This document shows positions 29,401-36,608 of a stretch of DNA of 64,000 nt, in pieces (position 1 is the first letter of the stretch; every line of letters begins with the position of its first letter). Both the position numbers and the translations under genes were made by a program. The notes under the pieces were generated by a model. It had not been told where the DNA came from and ran no database searches. It saw only the letters and a program-made list of their open reading frames with translations. This DNA is from Chitinophaga eiseniae (GTDB taxonomy: Bacteria; Bacteroidota; Bacteroidia; Chitinophagales; Chitinophagaceae): positions 62,001-126,000 of the forward strand of contig NZ_JABAHZ010000006.1 of assembly GCF_012641265.1 (NCBI RefSeq), read 5' to 3'.

Positions 29401-29843
29401 TCTCAGTCAATTTTCTCTTTCAGTTCTACAAAAAAACGGCATACGATGTCGTAACATATGGAATTAACGGCTACGTATATCCAGGGAATGGAAACTACGG
29501 ACGAGGCAATCAATCAACGCTTGTATTGGATAGGTGGCAAAAAGAAGGCGACAAAGCAACGCATCAAGCATTCAGCGCGGATGGTAGCAAAAATCTGTCA
29601 TTCATAGGAAATAGTAACGCCGCCTGGGTTGACGCATCATATATAAAACTAAAAAATATATTTATTTCATGGGAATTGCCCAGTAAATGGAAGGATGCAA
29701 TTCACCTACAAAGTGCCAAGGTATTTATACAAGGGCAAAACCTATTCACTATTACAAAATACCCGGGCTTTGATCCTGAGACTCCCACTATTTCCCTTCC
29801 TCCGCTCCGGGTAATCACTTTTGGCGCTCAAATTATACTTTGA
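26484..29843 (+). CDS. SusC/RagA-type TonB-dependent transporter with STN domain
   Basis: The protein has 1119 residues: N-terminal signal region (about 1-33), STN domain (about 38-105), carboxypeptidase-like beta domain (about 135-210, GKIIDMAGNPIPGAVVRLKD), SusC-type linker (ILDEKVVIAYGSTTKK), plug (about 235-360, FYVIDGVPYI, IYGSRAANGAI) and barrel ending in a terminal strand. Its SusD partner follows 30 bases later and a GH2 glycosidase after that. The STN domain normally works with a FecR protein, but no sigma/FecR pair is adjacent, so regulation would be in trans. Import of an oligosaccharide or related polymer is inferred from the neighbours. Confidence 0.93.
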   Translation: MASSTKCKLIGRSITIVILILITINSQSTFGNAKRQVHKITLSATNVPLKTVFKEIYQQTGLIINNNTHETSLSEDKKISVNFKQTDLPEVMKFLLNDSENLSFKINDQSVLIFKKSYINNLIPSPVNIPDTISTSFQLSGKIIDMAGNPIPGAVVRLKDTKRGAITNPDGSFKMGDVEVGNTLIITSIGFESTQFLITNKNVLIHLKSYTTILDEKVVIAYGSTTKKLNTGNITSIKGNEIEKQPVGDALLALQGRVAGVEIQQASGLPGSGVTVRIQGVNSLRNGNDPFYVIDGVPYISQLLPTNNQSAGTSGIPGITGNPLNYINLADIESIEILKDADATAIYGSRAANGAILITTKKGKVGEVRTNATVQTGWSEIGHMINMLNTKDYLAMRREALKNDGTTPSAYDWDLNGDWDTTRNTNWQKYLIGHPAQFTDIQTSVSGGTKQTQFLVGTGYNKQNTVMPGRFTDTKGSLHFNINSTSTNQKFKLQLSASYLFDNNKLPATDLTPAAVWTAPNAPNPYKPDGSFNWQPNVNGSTTFFFNPIAPLGIKSTNKTNNLTSNMVLSYEIIPGLNLINAVGYNNMSTNELLVSPLSNKAPEYLVLFNNNRYSQFLTNSINSWLIDPRIEYKRPINRGQLNTVLGTTISQQNSNQKNILAYGFNNDLAIEDLASATSLQGTTINTVYKYNAIYIRINYNWLDKYIVNLTARRDGSSRFGPASQFHNFGAIGAAWIFTQEPFIQRIFPFFSFGKIRGSYGTTGNDQISDYLFLDLYQSQTVSGNSYQNSLGLTAIRLTNPYLQWEETKKLQFGLELGILKDRMLFTANYNRNRSSNQLLDFRLPIITGFTSVTRNLPAVVQNKGWEFTISSTNIKNKNLLWTTSINLTIPKNQLLSYFGSDHYNFIKVGQPLSMQQVFNYAGLNDTTGLYEFRDSKGNLTYQPSDPTDKTVIVNSDPKFYGGLQNTVNYKGFSVNFLFQFYKKTAYDVVTYGINGYVYPGNGNYGRGNQSTLVLDRWQKEGDKATHQAFSADGSKNLSFIGNSNAAWVDASYIKLKNIFISWELPSKWKDAIHLQSAKVFIQGQNLFTITKYPGFDPETPTISLPPLRVITFGAQIIL

Positions 29844-29873
29844 TTTGTACTCTTTGCCATAAAATACATATTT

Positions 29874-31325
29874 ATGCAGATTATACTCTCTATCACGCAA
29901 ACTCTTACCAAAACTGCCATAGTACTTCTTGCTCTTATAATTTGTCTATTTGAAATCAGTTGTAAGAAGCTTATTAAAGTAGACAATCCAACAACAAGTA
30001 TAAGTGGAGAAAATGTATTCACTAACAGCCAAACTGCGGCCGCGTTATTAACTGGAATATATACCCAAATGAGCAGCTCTGCAATAACAATTGGAGACCT
30101 TACTTCTATTGGCTTCTTTACAGGCCTGTCAGGAGATGAACTAACTCTTTACTCGGGCGCAAATAATCCTGATCTAGAAGCATATTACCAAAATAAGATA
30201 ATTGCGTCGTCCATGGGATCTGCTAATAGTATATGGGTTAATATATATCCAAAGTTATTCACCGTAAACTCAGTAATTGAAAATGTACCTAAGGCAACTG
30301 AACTATCAGAAAGTGTGAAAAATCAATTATTAGGAGAAGCCAAGTTTATGAGGGCATTCTTTTACTTCTATCTAGTAAACTTATATGGCGACGTCCCCTT
30401 GGTTCTCAGTACCAATTATACAGTTAACAACGTTCTTGTCCGCTCTGCGAAATCCGACGTCTGGGCTCAAATTATTTCAGATCTCAACGATGCCAAGTCG
30501 CTATTATCAGGCGACTATCTAAATTCGGCTCTTACCGGCAAGACCACTGAGAGAGTTAGGCCAAATAAATGGGCTGCCATTGCCTTATTATCTAGATGCT
30601 ACCTATACACACACAAGTGGAAATCAGCAGAAGATCAGGCAACTGAAATAATCAATAACTCCTCAGTGTATCACCTCGATTCGTTAAACAATGTATTCCT
30701 AAGTAATAACTGGGAAGCAATCTGGCAATTACAGCCCGTAAACATTGCATCAAATACTGAAGATGCAAAAACTTATGTACTTCATTCGACCGGCTTATCA
30801 TTCCTCAAGCCTGTATATCTCAGCAATCAGATTGTCAATAGTTTTGAAGATAATGATCAACGGAAAAATAGATGGATAAATAGTATAGATATATCAGGAC
30901 AAACATACTATTATGCAAATAAATACAAATCCGACAGTATAAATGCGCCCTTGACTGAATACCACACAGTGCTGCGGCTGGGAGAACAATTCCTTATACG
31001 AGCAGAGGCACGAGCACAACAAAACAATCTTCAAGGGTCCCTGGATGACATTAACGTCATTAGAAAAAGGGCGTGGCTTGAAGATTTCAAAACTAATAAT
31101 TCTGTCCAAATCCTATCTGAAATATACCATCAGCGACAACTAGAACTATTTACCGAATGGGGACATAGGTGGCTTGATATGAAAAGGCTTCAAACTGTGG
31201 ATTCTATAATGGCTATTGTCACCCCAATAAAAGGAGGAACCTGGAGCTCAAACTGGCAGTTATATCCAATTCCCCCACTAGATATCCTAGCTGATGGAAA
31301 TATCATACAAAATCCAGGATACTAA
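29874..31325 (+). CDS. SusD/RagB-type outer-membrane lipoprotein
   Basis: The protein has 483 residues with an N-terminal hydrophobic segment ending in ISC (lipidation site, about residue 30), and a helical SusD fold with TPR-like segments. Characteristic pieces are AKFMRAFFYFYLVNLYGDVPL and the C-terminal RQLELFTEWGHRWLDMKRL, where SusD proteins end with IPPLDILADGNIIQNPGY-like sequence. It binds the substrate at the surface and hands it to the SusC protein encoded 30 bases upstream. Confidence 0.94.
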   Translation: MQIILSITQTLTKTAIVLLALIICLFEISCKKLIKVDNPTTSISGENVFTNSQTAAALLTGIYTQMSSSAITIGDLTSIGFFTGLSGDELTLYSGANNPDLEAYYQNKIIASSMGSANSIWVNIYPKLFTVNSVIENVPKATELSESVKNQLLGEAKFMRAFFYFYLVNLYGDVPLVLSTNYTVNNVLVRSAKSDVWAQIISDLNDAKSLLSGDYLNSALTGKTTERVRPNKWAAIALLSRCYLYTHKWKSAEDQATEIINNSSVYHLDSLNNVFLSNNWEAIWQLQPVNIASNTEDAKTYVLHSTGLSFLKPVYLSNQIVNSFEDNDQRKNRWINSIDISGQTYYYANKYKSDSINAPLTEYHTVLRLGEQFLIRAEARAQQNNLQGSLDDINVIRKRAWLEDFKTNNSVQILSEIYHQRQLELFTEWGHRWLDMKRLQTVDSIMAIVTPIKGGTWSSNWQLYPIPPLDILADGNIIQNPGY

Positions 31326-31386
31326 ACCATCAAATCCTTTAATGATATATGTATCTCTCAATTCAATCATCACTTAACAATAACTA

Positions 31387-34080
31387 ATGAAACTGAAACT
31401 CAGTCTATTTGCGCTTTCAACATTATCGTTAACACCTTGTTTGGCACAAATAAAAAAAAATATTGACAATAATATAATAACAGTAAATTATCAAACAAAG
31501 CCAATTCGCATGGCAACTCGTTGGGCAAAGGATGTAAGCCCAATGAATGTATTAAAAGAATATCCACGTCCTCAACTACAGCGAAATAGCTGGATAAATC
31601 TAAATGGACCTTGGGACTACTGTATTACTGACTCTTCAGTCGAAATGCCAAATTCATTTGAAGGCACGATCCTAGTTCCTTTTCCTATTGAGTCGGCCCT
31701 TTCCGGTGTACAAAAACAACTTGATCCAGACAAAAGGCTGTGGTACCGAAAGATTATTCCTTGCCCAGTTGTAAATAATGAAAATAGAATTTTGCTCAAT
31801 TTTGGCGCTGTCGATTGGCTAGCAAGTGTCTTTATAAATGGGAAAAAAGTTGGGCAGCATAGTGGGGGGTATCAAAGTTTCGGCTTTGATATAACAGATT
31901 TTTTATTACCTGGTAACAATGAAATTCTTGTTAAAGTATATGATCCAACCGACCAAGGACCCAATCCGCATGGGAAACAAGCATTGCATCCACAGAATAT
32001 ATATTATACACCTTCAAGCGGAATCTGGCAAACTGTATGGATGGAAACAGTTTCATCTACTCATATTACTTATCTAAAAGCTACCCCGGATATAGACCAG
32101 AAATCACTCCATCTAGACATCGTCACCCAAGGAGATGCAAAAAACTGTAAACTAGAGATCAAAGTATTATCAAATGATAAAATTATTAATACTGTAGCCG
32201 TCCCAATAATCAAGAATCAGGGAAATACGACTATTAATATCCCCAACGCTAGATTATGGTCTCCAGACGATCCTTTCTTATATGATCTTTCCGTACAACT
32301 TACAGCAAATGGTAGTCCATTGGACTTGGTAAAGAGCTACTTTGGCATGCGTAAAATTAATATTCAGAAGGATGACAAAGGGATGGATCGAATTTTCCTT
32401 AACAATAAGTATACTTATAATTTAGGCGTTTTAGATCAGGGATTCTGGCCGGATGGATTATACACCGCGCCAACCGATGATGCGCTTTCCTTCGATATAA
32501 AAGCTATAAAGTCGCTTGGATTCAACACAATTAGAAAACATATTAAGATCGAGCCTGAACGATGGTACTATTATGCGGACAAAATTGGCGTTCTCGTCTG
32601 GCAAGACTTTGTAAATCCACCATATAACCTCCCCGATGGCTCACGAGCCATTTTTGAAAAAGAGATACGAGAAACTATGGATCAATTACATAACCATCCA
32701 TCAATTGTCACCTGGGTACTTTTCAATGAACGATGGGGGGCATATGATCAACAAAGATTAACTGACTGGGTTAAAAAATACGATACTAGCCGAATCTTAA
32801 ATGCTCATTCTGGAGAACTATTATTCGTAAATGACGAATTACGAGAACCTTCAGAAACGCCATGGATACATAGTGATATTGCGGATGTTCATTCTTACCC
32901 AAATCCGAGAATTCCAGTAGCACAGCCTAACCAAGCAAGAGTTCTTGGCGAATTTGGTGGCGTCGGCGTATCAGTTCCCAATCATGAATGGAATGATATA
33001 CAGGGATGGGGATATGTACAAGTGAATCCCGGCGAGTTAAAAAAGAGATATACACATATGATGGAGAAACTTAGGGATCTGGAAAGAGTAGGATTAAGTG
33101 CTTCTATCTATACCCAACCATTTGATGTAGAAGGGGAGGAAAATGGCTTGCTTACATACGATAGAGCAATTATTAAAATTCCAGTTAGCGAAATAAGAGA
33201 TATTAATAAAAAACTAGTCAATCAATCAGGCGGATTTACATCGGATTCTAGTTTATCTGTGGTTATGAATATCGACACAAGCGACAATGATAATAAATAT
33301 GAAGAATTATTGGCAGAATACAAAAATGGAGGAAGGGATTCCTCTCTTCTAAGAAGATTAGTCTTAATGGCACTACGTAAAAAAGATCAGAATAATGCTT
33401 GCATTATTGGAAATGATTACTTCGATATACTAGCAGATCCTTATTCAAAGGAAAATCTAATTTTCTTACTTCAAACAGCTAGGACGGATAAGGACAGAGG
33501 GTTCATTATTTGCCGGGATAAACCAGAATTAGTGGATACTAAGTTAGGAAAAAATAGCGCAATACGAAAGATTGAAAAAGTAATTGATGCCGAAAACATA
33601 GCTCCAATATATAGGTCGAATCCCAATTGGGACGAAATCCAACAAAGAGTGCGTATCAAATATGGCAATTTGGGAGAAGAATATGTTTTAGGAAGGCGGA
33701 TGATATATTATGGTTTTGAGTCAAGTGACTGGAAGAATTTTGGCAAATATTACGTGTTGTATTTTAAACGAGCTCTTACCCATCCAACCGGCTACTCATT
33801 AAACAACGTCACTTGGGTTCTATATGAACATGTATCTGACCCAGAAGTACTAAAATTTGCCAGAGATGTAATGAAATATGCAATAGAGAATCTGGACAAT
33901 TCTGCTGAAGCATACGATACCTACGCACAATTATTACATAGAACTAATCAATCGAAAGAAGCAATTAAATGGGAGGAAAAAGCATTAAATATGATCAAAG
34001 GAACTCCTAATGAAAAAACCTTCGCCGAAACCCTTCAAAAAATGAAAGCCGGCCAGCCAACCTGGCCTCCAAATAATTGA
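31387..34080 (+). CDS. Exported GH2-family glycoside hydrolase with C-terminal helical extension
   Basis: The protein has 897 residues. After a signal peptide (about 1-21) come the GH2 sugar-binding jelly-roll (about 60-225), Ig-like domain (about 230-325) and TIM barrel (about 335-600). Probable acid/base is Glu448 in LFNERWG and nucleophile Glu522 in LGEFGG. Residues about 640-897 form an extra helical region (YAIENLDNSAEAYDTYAQLL, AIKWEEKALNMI) resembling TPR repeats, not usual in GH2 enzymes. It follows the SusD gene by 61 bases and probably belongs to the same unit. The GH2 family covers galactosidases, mannosidases and glucuronidases, so the exact substrate is not assigned. Confidence 0.88.
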   Translation: MKLKLSLFALSTLSLTPCLAQIKKNIDNNIITVNYQTKPIRMATRWAKDVSPMNVLKEYPRPQLQRNSWINLNGPWDYCITDSSVEMPNSFEGTILVPFPIESALSGVQKQLDPDKRLWYRKIIPCPVVNNENRILLNFGAVDWLASVFINGKKVGQHSGGYQSFGFDITDFLLPGNNEILVKVYDPTDQGPNPHGKQALHPQNIYYTPSSGIWQTVWMETVSSTHITYLKATPDIDQKSLHLDIVTQGDAKNCKLEIKVLSNDKIINTVAVPIIKNQGNTTINIPNARLWSPDDPFLYDLSVQLTANGSPLDLVKSYFGMRKINIQKDDKGMDRIFLNNKYTYNLGVLDQGFWPDGLYTAPTDDALSFDIKAIKSLGFNTIRKHIKIEPERWYYYADKIGVLVWQDFVNPPYNLPDGSRAIFEKEIRETMDQLHNHPSIVTWVLFNERWGAYDQQRLTDWVKKYDTSRILNAHSGELLFVNDELREPSETPWIHSDIADVHSYPNPRIPVAQPNQARVLGEFGGVGVSVPNHEWNDIQGWGYVQVNPGELKKRYTHMMEKLRDLERVGLSASIYTQPFDVEGEENGLLTYDRAIIKIPVSEIRDINKKLVNQSGGFTSDSSLSVVMNIDTSDNDNKYEELLAEYKNGGRDSSLLRRLVLMALRKKDQNNACIIGNDYFDILADPYSKENLIFLLQTARTDKDRGFIICRDKPELVDTKLGKNSAIRKIEKVIDAENIAPIYRSNPNWDEIQQRVRIKYGNLGEEYVLGRRMIYYGFESSDWKNFGKYYVLYFKRALTHPTGYSLNNVTWVLYEHVSDPEVLKFARDVMKYAIENLDNSAEAYDTYAQLLHRTNQSKEAIKWEEKALNMIKGTPNEKTFAETLQKMKAGQPTWPPNN

Positions 34081-34522
34081 GCTTTGGGTAAACAACGCGG
34101 TACAAGTGGGTGGTTGGTTTACACCCCTTGTCATTCTTATGAATCGTCACTAATATTCCTATTGGTGACCCCTTTTTTCAAAAATCTCAAAAAAAATTTT
34201 AAAACTATGGTACGTTATGAATTTGACCGGTGTATTTATTATGTGAGTTTGTTCAAGATGAGGATAGCCGCAGAAAAGAAACAGGAAGAATTAGTACAAC
34301 TAATTCTTAAGCAGTGTATAATATATATGTAAATATGTCCGGCACATCTCGAAAACAAATAGGGTTTTAGGTGTACCATTAAAAGACACACTTTTTTGAA
34401 ATTTAAATAAATCATAAAATTCAAAAAAAATGACGCTGACAGTTTGTTATTATCCTCCGACCCTTTTGTTAACTGTGGCTTCAAACATTCGACCAATCAT
34501 CTAATTAAAAAATTTCAAACTT
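34081..34522. other. Intergenic region, right border of first AT-rich block
   Basis: About 440 bases without a convincing gene; an 82-codon frame (34084-34332) has no recognisable features. Poly-A/T runs occur near 34190 and 34420. Composition changes to GC-richer sequence at the following gene. Confidence 0.5.
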
Positions 34523-35533
34523 ATGAAAATTCCTAACCACCTTAGATGGCCCGGAAAAGTACTCCGGATTGAGACAGATGATACCGACTATACCCCGATT
34601 GAAACAATTCCCGAAGAATACAGAAACTTAGTTATTCCAGCAGCCAGCGTGTTTTATACGCACGACTATGACTTCGATATGCTTTGTCAGTCCGTTCGAC
34701 TGGGACCTTTCTCTCTATGGACACACGAAGTATTCGCCATGGAAAACATCACCCTGTTACCCGTTACCACTAAACCGGTCATTGCCCTCCACTTTATGGC
34801 TGGCAGCGATGTGATGGCGGAAATAACGGATAACGGCCCCTATAAATTAAGCGGCAAGGAAGTCAACCTCTTTAAACTGGATGCCGCCTTCCATGAGGCG
34901 CCCATGAAAAGAGGCGATACCCTATTCAGCTTTCATATCAACGTACTGCCGCATGTGTTTTCTAAGCTGTCCACTAAACACCCGGAACTGGCGCAGTTAA
35001 CACAAAAAGAACTCACTGGAGGTAGCGGACCGCTGCACGATCGCCCGTATAAAATCAACAAGGTTTGCTTTGAAATTATTCAGCAGATCTGTGGATGCCG
35101 GTATATTGAAATGCTGGCAGATAAGTTCCTGTATCGCAGCTGTCTCGACCTGTTCATTAACTTCGCCAACCAAGACAAGGTATCTCATTTACCCAGTCCG
35201 AAGTTTGCCCCCGAAATAATGGAGGCAGTACCCCATGCGGTTAAATTCCTGAAAGAAAATGTAGGAGAAGAATTTAACAGCGCTAAAATGGCGTATATCC
35301 TGGATGTTAATGCCAGAGAGCTGAAAGCCGCCTTTGAAGCTACCTGCTTCATCTCCGCGGAACAATTCCACTTTCAATGTAAAATGTACCAGGCGTTCAA
35401 ACTGATTGTCAACACCAAAGCAGAACCTAACATCATCGCTAACGCCATCGGTATGAGAGATACCGATAAATTCATAAAGAAATTCGAGGCATATTTCGAC
35501 TGCTCCTATATTGCGGTTCGTAATGCCCAATGA
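34523..35533 (+). CDS. AraC-family-like transcriptional regulator
   Basis: The protein has 336 residues. The C-terminal part (about 240-336) fits an AraC helix-turn-helix: a first helix region (AKMAYILDVNARELKAAFEAT) and a second (IIANAIGMRDTDKFIKKFEAYF), the latter in the position of the usual GF-x-D-x-x-YF-x-x-x-F. The match is degenerate, so DNA binding is likely but not certain. The N-terminal 230 residues form a sensor-like domain I do not recognise. It lies upstream of the duplicated repeat at 35618-35786 and the SDR gene, which it could regulate. Confidence 0.7.
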   Translation: MKIPNHLRWPGKVLRIETDDTDYTPIETIPEEYRNLVIPAASVFYTHDYDFDMLCQSVRLGPFSLWTHEVFAMENITLLPVTTKPVIALHFMAGSDVMAEITDNGPYKLSGKEVNLFKLDAAFHEAPMKRGDTLFSFHINVLPHVFSKLSTKHPELAQLTQKELTGGSGPLHDRPYKINKVCFEIIQQICGCRYIEMLADKFLYRSCLDLFINFANQDKVSHLPSPKFAPEIMEAVPHAVKFLKENVGEEFNSAKMAYILDVNARELKAAFEATCFISAEQFHFQCKMYQAFKLIVNTKAEPNIIANAIGMRDTDKFIKKFEAYFDCSYIAVRNAQ

Positions 35534-35617
35534 AGGACACCGACATAAGCTTCAGTACAGATATGGTTGTTTTGTGCGAAGCTAGTCTTGGCTTCGCGGT
35601 TTTCGATCCCTCAAAAT

Positions 35618-35786
35618 AACCCTTCGTCTGCGACCTGGAAAAGATCCCACCAGACCCCTTTTTCATCGCGGAATGTAAGGGTTATTTTTTTCCCTGCTGT
35701 GTGTACAAACTAAACCCTTCTTTTGCGAACCGGAAGAGATTTCGTAAATTCCTTTTCTTTCCACCGCAAAATGTAAGGGTTATTTT
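35618..35786. repeat. Duplicated 71-74 base repeat with inverted ends
   Basis: Two imperfect copies lie at 35618-35688 and 35713-35786. Each starts with AACCCTTC and ends with GTAAGGGTTATTTT, so the ends of each unit are inverted repeats of each other; in copy two the inverted match extends to TTTTGCG. The second copy ends directly at the ATG of the SDR gene (35787). It may be a regulatory element, a tandem operator or a small MITE/REP-like element. Confidence 0.7.
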
Positions 35787-36602
35787 ATGTCTTTTCAACA
35801 ACGTACTATCTTCATCACAGGCGCCAGCCGGGGCATCGGCAAAGCCATTGCATTACAACTGGCCAGCAAAGGCGCCAATATCGTCATCGCCGCCAAAAGC
35901 GTAGAAGAAGATCCACGGCTCGGGGGCACCATCTACTCCACCGCTGAAGAAGTGGAAGCCGCCGGCGGTAAAGCCCTCGCCGTACAGGTAGATATCCGCG
36001 AAGAAGCACAGATCGCCCAGGCTGTGGAAAAAGCTGTCGCCACCTTCGGGGGCATCGATGTGCTGATCAACAACGCCTCCGCTATCCAGCTCACCAACAC
36101 CGAACAAACCCCCGCCAAAAGATTCGACCTGATGTATGATATCAATGTGCGCGGTACCTTCCTGGTAACGCAACACTGTATCCCCTACCTGAAAAAAGGA
36201 AAACAACCACACCTGCTCACCCTCTCCCCTCCCGTAAACCTCGACCCAAGATGGTTTGGCCCCCATGTGGCCTATACCATCAGCAAATACAACATGAGCA
36301 TGCTGGCCATGGGCTGGGCAGCAGAATTAGCTCCCTACCAGATAGCCTCCAACGCGCTCTGGCCTGCTACCACTATCGCCACGGCCGCGGTAAAAAACCT
36401 GCTCGGCGGAGAAGCGCTGATCAACAGAAGCCGCACCCCCGACATCCTCGCCGACGCTGTGGAATACATCCTGCAACAACCCGCTACCTACACCGGTCAA
36501 ACACTGATCGATGAAGCGGTATTGCAACAGGCAGGCATCACCAATTTTGATAAATATGCGGTAGTTCCCGGAGGTAAACTGCAAAAAGACCTGTTCCTGT
36601 AA
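35787..36602 (+). CDS. SDR-family NAD(P)-dependent oxidoreductase
   Basis: The protein has 271 residues and a Rossmann fold of the short-chain dehydrogenase family: TGASRGIG (11-18), NNASA (about 93) and the catalytic YTISK with Tyr163 and Lys167. The long insertion after the first strand (KSVEEDPRLGGTIYSTAEEV) and the length recall HSDL2-like SDRs that act on lipid-type substrates, but the substrate is not defined. Cytoplasmic. It is convergent with the GH78 gene, with only six bases between stops. Confidence 0.9.
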   Translation: MSFQQRTIFITGASRGIGKAIALQLASKGANIVIAAKSVEEDPRLGGTIYSTAEEVEAAGGKALAVQVDIREEAQIAQAVEKAVATFGGIDVLINNASAIQLTNTEQTPAKRFDLMYDINVRGTFLVTQHCIPYLKKGKQPHLLTLSPPVNLDPRWFGPHVAYTISKYNMSMLAMGWAAELAPYQIASNALWPATTIATAAVKNLLGGEALINRSRTPDILADAVEYILQQPATYTGQTLIDEAVLQQAGITNFDKYAVVPGGKLQKDLFL

Positions 36603-36608
36603 ACAACA

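Noticed and set aside
34084..34332. 82-codon frame after the GH2 gene
   Set aside because: No ribosome binding site, no recognisable motif and an odd composition.
36251..36584. Long frames on both strands overlapping the SDR gene
   Set aside because: They are GC-rich shadows of the SDR coding frame with no family features.
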